DNA of 48,352 nucleotides, taken from Polyangiaceae bacterium (GTDB lineage Bacteria > Myxococcota_A > Polyangia > Polyangiales > Polyangiaceae). Each line of letters begins with the position of its first letter. The first letter of the stretch is position 1. This document shows positions 26,068 to 33,886 of the stretch, piece by piece. The notes beneath the pieces were generated by a model. That model was not told where the DNA came from, searched no databases, and saw only the letters and a list, made by a program, of their open reading frames with translations. A program made the position numbers and the translations under genes. The stretch covers positions 1-48,352 of the forward strand of contig JALHPN010000040.1 of NCBI GenBank assembly GCA_022842465.1, read 5' to 3'.

Positions 26068-26812
26068 CGACGAGGTAGCGGCTGGTCACCCGCCACGGAT
26101 CGTCGGTCGACCCCTCCCGGAGCGCCGCGAGCATGGCGTCGTAGACGCGAGCCCAGGCGACGTCACGGCCCTCGTGCGCGCGCCGCACCGCGCGCCAGAC
26201 GGGGTGCAGGGCGACCTGCTGATCGAGCCACCCCTTCGCCGTCGGCGCCTCGAAGGGCAGGCTCCGCTCGGCGATTTCGACGCGCCCGCCGTGTCGCGCG
26301 AAGAGCTCTTCGAGCCAGGCGCGGTCTCCCCAGCGCGGCGCGGGTCCCGGGCGCGGCCCCAACGACGCGCGCAGGATGCTCCCGGCGGCCGCGATCGGCC
26401 CCTCGTCGGTCCAGGTCGTGAGCACCACGCGCCCGTCGTCCTTCACGACGCGGAGCATCTCGCGCGCAGCGACGTCCGCGTCCGGCGCGAAGATCACCGC
26501 GAAGACGCTCACGACGACATCGACGCTCCGGTCCTCGAGCGGGATCGCGCTCGCCTCGCCGACCCTCGCATCGAGGCGGAGCCCCTCCGCCGCGGCACGG
26601 GCGCGCGCGACCCCCACGAGCCGCTCGGCAGGGTCGATCGCCACCACGTCGGCGGCGCGCCGCGCAGCCGCGATCGCGGCGTTCCCGGTTCCGCAGCCCA
26701 GGTCGAGCACGCGCCTCCCCGCGAGCTCTCCGAGCGACGCGACGACGGCCAGAGAGACAGGCAAGAGCGCCGCCGCCGTGGGTTCGTACTCACCGTCGGA
26801 CCAGCTCATCAT
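26048..26812 (-). CDS. Class I SAM-dependent methyltransferase
   Basis: A 254-residue methyltransferase with the Rossmann-like SAM motif VLDLGCGTGN near residue 35, an acidic loop after the second strand (VVAIDPAERL) and post-I/III motifs (IPLEDRSVDVVVSVFAVIF, LRVVKDDGRVVLTTW). It resembles UbiE/ubiquinone-type small-molecule methyltransferases. The substrate is unknown. The start is one of two adjacent ATG codons (26812 or 26809). Its start lies only 23 bases from the divergent aldo/keto reductase. Its end overlaps pxpBC by 20 bases. Confidence 0.88.
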   Translation of the reverse strand: MMSWSDGEYEPTAAALLPVSLAVVASLGELAGRRVLDLGCGTGNAAIAAARRAADVVAIDPAERLVGVARARAAAEGLRLDARVGEASAIPLEDRSVDVVVSVFAVIFAPDADVAAREMLRVVKDDGRVVLTTWTDEGPIAAAGSILRASLGPRPGPAPRWGDRAWLEELFARHGGRVEIAERSLPFEAPTAKGWLDQQVALHPVWRAVRRAHEGRDVAWARVYDAMLAALREGSTDDPWRVTSRYLVVNARRA

Positions 26813-26835
26813 GCCGGCGATGGTACGCTGCCTTC

Positions 26836-27681
26836 GTGCGGACGCGACCCTTCGGACCACGTGGAGCTGCCGTGCCCGTCATCGGCCTCGGGACGTGGAA
26901 CCTCGAGACGGCCGACAAGGACCTCGCCATCGCGTCGATTCGGCGCGCGATCTCGCTCGGCATGACGCACATCGACACCGCCGAGCTCTACGGCAACGGC
27001 GAGGTCGAGGAAATCGTCGGGGAGGCGCTCGCCGGGTTCCGGGCGGGCGTCTTCCTCGCCTCGAAGATCCGCCCCGAGCACGCGACGTACGCGGGGACGC
27101 TCCTCGCCTGCGAGAAGAGCCTCCGAAGGCTCCGCACGGACCGCCTCGACCTCTACATGCTGCACTGGCCGGGCTCGCGCCTGCCGGAGGAGACGTTCCG
27201 CGCGTTCGACGCGCTCCAGCGCGAGGGGAAGATTCTCGCCTGGGGAGTGAGCAACTTCGACGTCTCCGATCTCGAGCGTGCCATCGAGATCGTGGGAGAA
27301 GGCGTCATCGCGTGCAACCAGGTCCTCTACCACCTCGAGGAGCGCGACGCGGAGCACGTGCTCATGCGCTTCTGCGAGCGACATCACATCGCGTTCGTCG
27401 GCTACAGCCCGCTGGGCTCCGGGAGCTTCCCGCGCGTCGGCTCGTGGGGAGGCGACGTCCTCGCCGCGGTCGCTGCGCGACGCAGGGTGTCGCCGCGCGC
27501 CGTCGCCCTCGCCTTCCTCGCCCACGAGGAGAACACCTTCGTCATCCCGAAGAGCGCGTCGGCCGCGCACGTCGAAGAGCTCGCCCTCGCGGCCGACCTC
27601 GTCCTCGACGACGAGGACCGGAGGGCCCTCGCCGAGGCGTTCCCGCTCGGACCTCCCCGGTCACGCCTCCCGACGCTCTGA
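26836..27681 (+). CDS. Aldo/keto reductase
   Basis: A 281-residue NADPH-dependent aldo/keto reductase with a TIM-barrel fold. The catalytic tetrad is visible: Asp and Tyr in HIDTAELYGNG near residues 45-52, Lys in LASKIRPEH near 78, and His in YMLHWPGS near 110. The NADPH-binding end is FVIPKSASAAHVEE near 240. It is cytoplasmic. The GTG at 26836 is used. The gene shares a 23-base divergent intergenic region with the methyltransferase, so their promoters must overlap the coding regions. The substrate is unknown. Confidence 0.92.
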   Translation: MRTRPFGPRGAAVPVIGLGTWNLETADKDLAIASIRRAISLGMTHIDTAELYGNGEVEEIVGEALAGFRAGVFLASKIRPEHATYAGTLLACEKSLRRLRTDRLDLYMLHWPGSRLPEETFRAFDALQREGKILAWGVSNFDVSDLERAIEIVGEGVIACNQVLYHLEERDAEHVLMRFCERHHIAFVGYSPLGSGSFPRVGSWGGDVLAAVAARRRVSPRAVALAFLAHEENTFVIPKSASAAHVEELALAADLVLDDEDRRALAEAFPLGPPRSRLPTL

Positions 27682-27688
27682 GCTGCGC

Positions 27689-28108
27689 TCAGCTCTTCTT
27701 CTTCGCCGACGCCCTGGAGGCCTTCTTCCCGGGCTTCGGCGTCTTCGCGGCGTCGCCCTTCGCGGCGCCCTTGCCGCCCTTCGTCGCGCTCTTGCCGTCC
27801 TTCGTCCCCGCGGCGGGGAACGGCGGAACGATGTCGCTCCCCTCTTCCTTCTTGGGGCTCGCCTCCGGCCCCTCCGCGGCGGCCTTCTCGAGGGCCGACT
27901 CCGCGCGCGCGCCGGCGTTCGGGTCGGGGGTGATCTGGTTTTCCCCCGTCCCCGGTCCGATGCCGAGGAGAGCCATCTCGGACGAGGACGTCTCCCCCTC
28001 GGGGACCATCGGCGGCGCCGCGGACGTGCGCGTGCCGCAGGCGGGAGTCGCCGCGACGAGCACGAGGGAAATCAGGGACATCAACGCCGTCGTGGAGCTC
28101 TTCGTCAT
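27689..28108 (-). CDS. Exported protein with Lys/Ala-rich histone-like tail
   Basis: A 139-residue protein of unknown function. The N-terminus is a signal peptide (MTKSSTTALMSLISLVLVAA) ending near a Thr-Pro-Ala-Cys, which is a poor lipobox. The middle is acidic and Pro/Ser-rich. The last 50 residues are rich in Lys, Ala and Gly (KSATKGGKGAAKGDAAKTPK, then KKASRASAKKKS), resembling histone H1-like tails. With a signal peptide, the basic tail would lie outside the cytoplasm and could bind acidic polysaccharide, LPS or DNA. It follows the receiver-EAL gene by about 110 bases. Confidence 0.65.
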   Translation of the reverse strand: MTKSSTTALMSLISLVLVAATPACGTRTSAAPPMVPEGETSSSEMALLGIGPGTGENQITPDPNAGARAESALEKAAAEGPEASPKKEEGSDIVPPFPAAGTKDGKSATKGGKGAAKGDAAKTPKPGKKASRASAKKKS

Positions 28109-28218
28109 CGCCTGCCTCGCTTCGGGGAAGGGCGCGACGAGGCTCCGCGGAGAGCCGGCGACGCGCACGGAGGAGAGCTTCTCCAAGATCCGTGCGCGCG
28201 GAGAGCGGTCCGCTCCGA

Positions 28219-29475
28219 TCAGCGACCCTCGGAGCCCGGATACGGTGTACGTCTCGTGGAGCCCGCGAGGCGTGAGAGGAGCGGACCCTCGACGAGGTCG
28301 CACCCGGCTTCGAGCAAGGCGTCGCGCTCCTCGGCCGACGTGACCCCTTCGGCGATCGTCGCTGCGCCGAGCGCACGGCACATCGACACGAGCGCGGTCA
28401 CGAGCCTCTGTCTCGAGCCGGATCCGTCGAGCCCGCGGACGAGGTCGGCATCCAGCTTCACGAACTCGGGGGAGAGATCGGCGATCTGAGCGAGCCGCGC
28501 GCGACCCCCGTCGAGATCGGCGATCGCGATCCGGTGGCCGAGGAACCTGAGCACGCTGATCCGCGCTGCGAGGTCCTCGAGCTCGAGCGTCGCGCCGCGC
28601 GCGCGCACCTGGAGGACGACGCGATCGGCGATGCGCGAGAGCGGCGTGTCGGGCGCGAAGAGATCCCCGTCGAGGAGGTCCGAGGTGTGGACGTCGATGA
28701 AGAGGGTCGCGAGCGACGGCGCGCCGACGAACGACCTCACCGCGAGGTCGCGCGCGCGTCGGCGTAGCTCCTCGAGGCGACCGAGTCGCTCGGCCGTGAC
28801 GACGAGAGACTGCTGCGTCGCGAGCATCTCCTCGCGTGACTGGAGCTTCGCCTCGTACCCGATCACCGTCCGATGCCGCGCGTCGACGACGGGCTCGAGC
28901 TCGACGAAGGCGGTCGCCATCGCGCGCTCGAAGAGATCCGTCGTGCTCGCCGACGACGACCGGTAGGGCGACGGATCGCTCGACGACGGAGGGACCGTGC
29001 TCACCCTGGTGGAGCTCGGCGGCGGCGCCGTCGGGGTCGCCTCGCGACGAAGGAGCGCGAGACGCCGCGCCTCGCTCGCCCGCTGGAGCACGGCCCTGAG
29101 GACCTCCTTCGACGCGGGCTTGACGATGTACTCGAGGACCCCGAGGCTCACCGCCTCGATCGCGCTCTTCATGTCGGGGTCACCGCTGACCAGGACGACG
29201 GGAACGTCGGGGTCGTAGGCGCGCATGATGTTCAGCACGTCGACACCGCTCGCACCCGGGAGGTGCAGGTCGCTGATGACCGCGTCGAAGGAGCCCGCGC
29301 GGAACGACTCCACCGCGGCGGCGCTGGTCGAGGCCTGCACGACCTTGTACCCCTCCGTGGTGATGAGGCGGGCCATCGACCGCGCGACGGCTTCGTCGTC
29401 CTCGATGAGGAGGACGGAAGCGGTACGAGGACGCACGGGCGACTGGATCGAGACGGTGTCGTGCACGACGGGCAC
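28219..29475 (-). CDS. Response regulator: receiver domain plus degenerate EAL domain
   Basis: A 418-residue cytoplasmic protein. Residues 20-135 are a receiver with acidic pair (IEDDEA), phospho-acceptor Asp (ISDLHLPG), conserved Ser (LVSGD) and Lys (IVKPA). A Ser/Pro/Thr linker (145-180) leads to an EAL-type domain (185-400). The EAL catalytic set is eroded: the opening motif reads GYEAKLQSR, the central Glu is replaced (VVLQVRAR), DDFG becomes ADLDGG, and the QG of the last motif becomes EG (LVEGPLLSRL). EGV and KLD are kept. Loss of metal ligands argues for a c-di-GMP sensor or a protein-binding module rather than a phosphodiesterase. It lies 147 bases downstream of lpxA. Confidence 0.88.
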   Translation of the reverse strand: MPVVHDTVSIQSPVRPRTASVLLIEDDEAVARSMARLITTEGYKVVQASTSAAAVESFRAGSFDAVISDLHLPGASGVDVLNIMRAYDPDVPVVLVSGDPDMKSAIEAVSLGVLEYIVKPASKEVLRAVLQRASEARRLALLRREATPTAPPPSSTRVSTVPPSSSDPSPYRSSSASTTDLFERAMATAFVELEPVVDARHRTVIGYEAKLQSREEMLATQQSLVVTAERLGRLEELRRRARDLAVRSFVGAPSLATLFIDVHTSDLLDGDLFAPDTPLSRIADRVVLQVRARGATLELEDLAARISVLRFLGHRIAIADLDGGRARLAQIADLSPEFVKLDADLVRGLDGSGSRQRLVTALVSMCRALGAATIAEGVTSAEERDALLEAGCDLVEGPLLSRLAGSTRRTPYPGSEGR

Positions 29476-29622
29476 CTCCGGGGGAGAGAGAGCAGCGAGG
29501 GCCGGTGGTGCAAGGCGCGATCCTCGGGGCTCGTGCTCGCGCTCCGCGCGGATCCGCGCGGACGCTGGTCGAGAGCGCGCGGGTGATCGATGACACGGGG
29601 TCGCGCGCGACCCGCTCGGGAA

Positions 29623-30408
29623 TCACTCCGGGCGCATCGCGCGGCGACGGAGCGCGGCGACGAGCGCGCCGACGTGCTCGTCCGACACGTCGACCTCGGC
29701 GAGCGCGGCCTCGAGCGTCCCGGCGCGGTTCACCCACAGCCTGCCGAACGCTCTCCGGAGCGCAGCCGAAGAGACCTCCGGGACGCCGCGGCGCTCGAGG
29801 CCGACGACGTTGAGCGCACGGACCCGGGCGCGATCGCCCTGGACGATGACGAACGGCGGGACGTCACGCTCGCACATCGCCCCTGCCGCGACGAAGGCGC
29901 TCTGGCCGACGCGAACCCGCTGCGCCACGCCGGAGAGCCCGCCGAACGTCACCCAGTCCTCGACGACGACGTGACCGGCGAGCTGGACACCGTTGGCGAC
30001 GATGCAGCGTGAGCCGATGACGACGTCGTGGGCGACGTGGACGCCGGCCATGAAGAGGTTGTGCGAGCCGAGCGTCGTCGCGCCGTCGCCGTTCGAGAGG
30101 TTCACCGTCACGTGCTCACGGAGCACGTTGTGATCGCCGACGACGAGCGCGAGCCGCGCCGGCCCGCGGTCCTGCTCGGCGCGTAGATCGGCGCGGACCT
30201 GGGGCGCGCCTCCGACCACCGAGAACGGATGGAGCACGTTGTGCACGCCCAGGCGCGTGTCGCCCGCGACCACGACGTGCGAGACGAGGCGGGTCCCGCG
30301 CCCGATCCGGACGCCCGGCCCGACGGTGCAGAACGGGCCGATCTCGACGTCCTCGTCGAGCTCCGCCCGGGCGTCGACGATCGCGGTCGGATGAACGACC
30401 CGAGGCAC
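29623..30408 (-). CDS. lpxA: UDP-N-acetylglucosamine O-acyltransferase
   Basis: A 261-residue LpxA, catalysing the first step of lipid A synthesis: transfer of an R-3-hydroxyacyl group from ACP to UDP-GlcNAc. The left-handed beta-helix hexapeptide repeats run from residue 5 to about 180 (HPTAIVDARAELDEDVEIGP and so on). The catalytic His is in GVHVAHDVVIG near residue 125. The C-terminal helical part (residues 195-261) is normal. It starts three bases after the fabZ stop, closing the skp-lpxD-fabZ-lpxA operon. Confidence 0.96.
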   Translation of the reverse strand: MPRVVHPTAIVDARAELDEDVEIGPFCTVGPGVRIGRGTRLVSHVVVAGDTRLGVHNVLHPFSVVGGAPQVRADLRAEQDRGPARLALVVGDHNVLREHVTVNLSNGDGATTLGSHNLFMAGVHVAHDVVIGSRCIVANGVQLAGHVVVEDWVTFGGLSGVAQRVRVGQSAFVAAGAMCERDVPPFVIVQGDRARVRALNVVGLERRGVPEVSSAALRRAFGRLWVNRAGTLEAALAEVDVSDEHVGALVAALRRRAMRPE

Positions 30409-30411
30409 GGC

Positions 30412-30870
30412 TCAGGCCTCCTGATCGACGACGCTCGCGAGGAGCTCGCCCTGCGCGCACAGCGTGCCTTCGACGCTGGCCTGCCCGCGCAGCTTCCACA
30501 CGTTCGTGCGGTGGTGGACGACGGTGACCTCGAGATCGAGCCGATCGCCGGGGATGACGGGCCGTCGGAACTTCGCCTTGTCGATCCCGAGGAAGTAGAG
30601 GAGGCTCCGCGAGGCGTCGAAGGGCTCGCTCGCATAGGCGAGGATGCCGCCGATCTGCGCGAGCGCTTCGATGACGAGGACGCCCGGCATGATCGGGCTC
30701 TTCGGGAAGTGCCCCTGGAACCAGGGTTCGTTCATCGACACGCACTTGTGGCCCCGGATGACCTCGTTCGGGACGACCTCGGTGACGCGGTCGACGAGGA
30801 CGAAGGGCCAGCGATGCGGCAAGATCCGAAGGATGTGCTCGATGTCGAGCTGCGTCGACCGCGTCGTCAT
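30412..30870 (-). CDS. fabZ: 3-hydroxyacyl-ACP dehydratase
   Basis: A 152-residue hot-dog-fold dehydratase of fatty-acid elongation. The motif GHFPKSPIMPGVLVIEALAQ contains the catalytic His and, further on, the Glu. The N-terminus (ILRILPHRWPFVLVDRV) is typical of FabZ. The product pathway competes with LpxA and LpxD for 3-hydroxyacyl-ACP, and co-location with them is usual. The ATG overlaps the lpxD stop (ATGA). Confidence 0.96.
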   Translation of the reverse strand: MTTRSTQLDIEHILRILPHRWPFVLVDRVTEVVPNEVIRGHKCVSMNEPWFQGHFPKSPIMPGVLVIEALAQIGGILAYASEPFDASRSLLYFLGIDKAKFRRPVIPGDRLDLEVTVVHHRTNVWKLRGQASVEGTLCAQGELLASVVDQEA

Positions 30871-31901
30871 CCGCCGGACCTCGGACCCGAGCCGGGCATC
30901 GGCGAGGTCCGCCGGATGATCGCCTCGGGCCTCACCGTCGGCGCGCGCGGCATGAGGGGAACGGGCGGTAGCGAGGCCTCACCACCCGGGGGACCGAAGG
31001 ACCCGCCGGGCGGCACCGAGCTCCGACGCCCGACGAGGCGATAGAGCTCCGCGAGCCCGCGCAGCCAGCGATGACGGTCGACGGCGGGATACCCTGCGAC
31101 GGTCGAGCCGGCGGGGATGTCGCCGATGACGCCGCTCTTCGCCGCGATGCGTACGCGGTCGCCGATGCGCACGTGATCGGCGACGCCGACCTGGCCGCCG
31201 AGGAGGCAGCCGCGCCCGACGACGACCGAGCCGGCGAGCCCGCACTGGGCGGCGAGGATCGACTCGTCGCCGATCTCGACGTTGTGCGCGACGTGCACCT
31301 GCGCATCGAGCTTCACGTTCCTCCGGAGGATCGTGGGGCCGAGGGTGCCGCTCGCGATCGTACAGAGCGGTCCGACGTGCACGCCGTCCTCCAGGACGAC
31401 GCCGCCGAGGTGGGGGACGAGACGTGTCTTGCCGTTCGGTCCGGTCGCGAAGCCGAAGCCAGGCGCGCCGATGACGGCGCCCGGGCCGATGCGGACGTGC
31501 GCGCCGATGCGGACGCGCGGAAGGACGATCGCCCCCGGCGCGATGCTGACGTCGTCACCGAGGACGGGGTCGTCGGCGGGCGCATCCGCGGCGTCGAGCA
31601 GCTCCGCCATCGTCCACGTCGCGTAGGGGTGGACCCACGCGGCGAGCGCGGCCACGTCGTCGCGCGCGGCGAGCGACTCTTCCACGAGGAGCTGCGCGCC
31701 GCGGGAGACGGCCTTCGCGGCCTCCTCGACGTAGCGAGCGGCGAGGAGCGGAGCGAGGTCTCCCGCGCCCGCCTCGGCGACGGGGACGAGGCGCCGGACC
31801 ACGCCGCTCGCGCCGCGACGGAGCTCGCCGCCGTGACGAGCCGCGAGGTCGGCGAGCGATCGCGACGCGAACGGGAGGCCCGCCGCGGAGCGCGCGCTCA
31901 C
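30867..31901 (-). CDS. lpxD: UDP-3-O-(3-hydroxyacyl)glucosamine N-acyltransferase
   Basis: A 344-residue LpxD, third step of lipid A synthesis. An N-terminal uridine-binding domain (residues 1-100) precedes hexapeptide repeats (100-290) with the catalytic His in AQVHVAHNVEIGDES near residue 210. The GTG at 31901 overlaps the skp stop (GTGA). The last 45 residues are a Pro/Gly/Arg-rich extension (GGSFGPPGGEASLPPVP) not found in enterobacterial LpxD; its role is unknown. Confidence 0.94.
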   Translation of the reverse strand: MSARSAAGLPFASRSLADLAARHGGELRRGASGVVRRLVPVAEAGAGDLAPLLAARYVEEAAKAVSRGAQLLVEESLAARDDVAALAAWVHPYATWTMAELLDAADAPADDPVLGDDVSIAPGAIVLPRVRIGAHVRIGPGAVIGAPGFGFATGPNGKTRLVPHLGGVVLEDGVHVGPLCTIASGTLGPTILRRNVKLDAQVHVAHNVEIGDESILAAQCGLAGSVVVGRGCLLGGQVGVADHVRIGDRVRIAAKSGVIGDIPAGSTVAGYPAVDRHRWLRGLAELYRLVGRRSSVPPGGSFGPPGGEASLPPVPLMPRAPTVRPEAIIRRTSPMPGSGPRSGG

Positions 31902-32476
31902 TTCTTCGGTGCGGCGGGCGCCGGGGCAGGCGCAGCGGCGCCGCCGCCACCACCGCTGTTGTACATCTGCACGCAGCGATCGGTGAGATCGAGGTCGCCT
32001 CGGACGTAGGCGACCGTGGCCTTGTCCACCACGAGGTCGATGTTGTCGGTGGTGGCGAGGCGCTTGATGATGCCCATCACCTTCTCGAACACGGGGTCGG
32101 TGAGCTCTTTCTGCTTCTTCTCGAGCTCCTTGTTGTACTCGACGAAGACCGACTGGAGCTCGAGCATCTGCTTCTGCCAGTCGTCGACGCGCTTCTGGAG
32201 GGCCTCCTTCGAGAGCACCTTCGCCTGCTTGTCGATGTCCTCGCGCTGGCGCTGCATCTCCGTCTGCTTCTTGTTCAGCTCCTGCTGGCGGCTGTCGAAG
32301 AGCTTCTTCAGCGTCGCCTGCGCGCGGAGGCCGTCCTCCGTGCTCGCGACGGCACGCTGGACGTCGACCACGGCCACCTTCTGCTGGGCGCTGGCCATGC
32401 CCGTGGAGAGCAGGCCGGCGAGCGCGGCGGCAAGAGCAAGAAAGAGGGAGACGGCCCGGTGGCGCGACACAGTCAT
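31898..32476 (-). CDS. skp: OmpH/Skp family periplasmic chaperone
   Basis: A 192-residue Skp-like protein that shields outer-membrane proteins in the periplasm. The signal peptide ends ASAQQ (about residue 31). The first strand of the mature protein reads KVAVVDVQRAVASTEDG. A long Gln/Lys/Glu-rich coiled coil (residues 55-125) forms the tentacles, and the family ending (DLVVDKATVAYVRGDLDLTD) follows. The C-terminus is a Gly/Ala/Pro tail ending in Lys-Lys. It heads the lpxD-fabZ-lpxA operon; the bamA gene that often precedes it is not present here. Confidence 0.93.
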   Translation of the reverse strand: MTVSRHRAVSLFLALAAALAGLLSTGMASAQQKVAVVDVQRAVASTEDGLRAQATLKKLFDSRQQELNKKQTEMQRQREDIDKQAKVLSKEALQKRVDDWQKQMLELQSVFVEYNKELEKKQKELTDPVFEKVMGIIKRLATTDNIDLVVDKATVAYVRGDLDLTDRCVQMYNSGGGGGAAAPAPAPAAPKK

Positions 32477-32484
32477 GGTGCGCG

Positions 32485-32513
32485 GGGGTAGCGAATGCAG
32501 CGCGGGGGGTCAA
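32485..32513 (-). promoter_or_regulatory. Possible sigma-70 promoter of the skp-lpxD-fabZ-lpxA operon
   Basis: On the minus strand TTGACC (32513-32508) and TACCCC (32490-32485) are 17 bases apart. The -35 is good, the -10 poor. Transcription would start about two bases before the skp ATG, giving a nearly leaderless message, which lowers confidence. Confidence 0.25.
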
Positions 32514-32725
32514 GGACACCGAGCGTGGACCGTCGCGCGCCGGCGCGGGGGGCGGGAGCCCCCGGCAGGCGGGGAGGGAGACGGCGGTGTTCCGACGTTC
32601 TCGGCGCGGCGAGAACGCCAGTTCACACGCGGAGGGGCAGGATCGCCCTGCCTCGCGGGCCGGGAGGGCAGGACGCCCGTGGAAAAGGCCCCGGGTATCG
32701 CGGGACGAGAACGTCGCCGCCCCCG

Positions 32726-32754
32726 TGGACCCGGTGGCACGCGACGTGGATACT
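32726..32754 (+). promoter_or_regulatory. Possible sigma-70 promoter of the Cys-rich lipoprotein
   Basis: TGGACC (32726-32731), 17-base spacer, GATACT (32749-32754): four of six and five of six matches to consensus in an otherwise GC-rich stretch. A start near 32761 would give a 62-base leader carrying the CGGAGG ribosome site before ATG 32823. Confidence 0.35.
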
Positions 32755-32822
32755 TGAGGCGACGGCGAGGTCGGCGTGTCCAGCGCTCCATCGCCACCCG
32801 TCGTTTCCCGGAGGATCGCCCG

Positions 32823-33845
32823 ATGACCGCTCACTTCTCTTCGTCGCCCACGTCCGTGATGCGCGCCTTCGTGCTCGGAGCGCTCGCAACGGTCGGGACG
32901 CTCGCATGGGCGGGCTGCGGGCCCGGGTCCGAGAGCCGTTACTACTGCGACGATCTGAACTGCTACGCGTGCGACGCCTACGGCTGCTCGGACGTGACGG
33001 CGCCGCCGAAGGCGTCGTGCACCGGCAACGCGAGCTGCCCGCCCGGCTCGACGTGCACCGCCGCGGGCTGCGCGGTGATCTGCACCGAGAACAGCGCGTG
33101 CCCCCAGGGCGAGGTCTGCAAGAACAACGTCTGCACGCCGCCCGGCTCGACCCCTCCCGCCGCGAAGGAGTGCACGACGAAGACGGACTGCGGCGCGGGG
33201 AAGGCCTGCGTCTCCGGTACCTGCCAGGCGTGCGGCGGCACGGACGGCCCCTGCCCCTGCACCGGCGCGGCCGACTGCGCGTCGGGTGAGGCCTGCGTCG
33301 CGGGCTCCTGCACCGCGGCCTCGAACGTCTGCAAGTACTCGAGCGAGTGCGGCGACACGAAGGTCTGCGCCGACGGTCAGTGCCTCGCGGCGTGCGTGGA
33401 CGGAGGCTGCGAGGCGGGCTTCACGTGCGACAAGGGCGCGTGCAAGCCGAGCGTCCCCCCGACGGGCTGCACGACGGATCAGCAGTGCGGCGGGGACACT
33501 CCCCAGTGCGTGGGCGGCGCCTGCGTGAAGGCGTGCACCGGCGACACGGAGTGCGGCGGCGGCAAATACTGCAACCAGGGCGCGTGCGTCCCGGACACCC
33601 GCCCGCAGCCGAACTGCACCGCGGACGACCAGTGCGGGGGCACCGCGTCGACGCCGAAGAAGTGCCTCGGCGGCTTCTGCAAGTACACGTGCACGACGGA
33701 CCAGTACTGCCGCACGATCGACTCGCGCATCGGCTACTGCGCCAAGGACAGCGTCTGCCGCACGGCGGCGGAGGCGAACGCGCAGTGCCTGTCCTCCGCC
33801 GACTGCCAGGCGGGTCAGAGCTGCGTCGACAACGCCTGCAAGTGA
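32823..33845 (+). CDS. Cysteine-rich repeat lipoprotein
   Basis: A 340-residue surface lipoprotein with a long N-region, then a hydrophobic core and lipobox LAWAGC (Cys about residue 32). The mature protein has about 50 cysteines in recurring modules of the form C-x4-C-x4/5-C-x3/4-C (for example DCGAGKACVSGTC, QCGGDTPQCVGGAC and ECGGGKYCNQGAC). This resembles the Dickkopf-like or EGF-like cysteine-rich repeats frequent in myxobacterial exported proteins. The ATG at 32823 follows GGAGG at good spacing; Met13 is an alternative. It probably forms a rigid disulfide-rich rod at the cell surface. Function unknown. Confidence 0.82.
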   Translation: MTAHFSSSPTSVMRAFVLGALATVGTLAWAGCGPGSESRYYCDDLNCYACDAYGCSDVTAPPKASCTGNASCPPGSTCTAAGCAVICTENSACPQGEVCKNNVCTPPGSTPPAAKECTTKTDCGAGKACVSGTCQACGGTDGPCPCTGAADCASGEACVAGSCTAASNVCKYSSECGDTKVCADGQCLAACVDGGCEAGFTCDKGACKPSVPPTGCTTDQQCGGDTPQCVGGACVKACTGDTECGGGKYCNQGACVPDTRPQPNCTADDQCGGTASTPKKCLGGFCKYTCTTDQYCRTIDSRIGYCAKDSVCRTAAEANAQCLSSADCQAGQSCVDNACK

Positions 33846-33856
33846 CGCGGGCCCGT

Positions 33857-33886
33857 CGGTCGCGCGGGAGACCCCTCGCGCGACCG
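33857..33886. terminator. Bidirectional stem-loop between convergent genes
   Basis: A perfect 10-bp stem (CGGTCGCGCG / CGCGCGACCG) with a 10-base loop fills most of the 41-base gap between the stops of the Cys-rich lipoprotein and the CDF transporter. It has no T-tract on either side, so efficiency is uncertain, but its position fits a shared terminator. Confidence 0.5.

Larger units (their letters stand above)
32477..32822. other. 346-bp divergent intergenic region
   Basis: No convincing gene. It separates the divergent skp operon and the cysteine-rich lipoprotein gene and should contain both promoters. Candidate elements are listed separately at 32485-32513 and 32726-32754. Confidence 0.6.
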
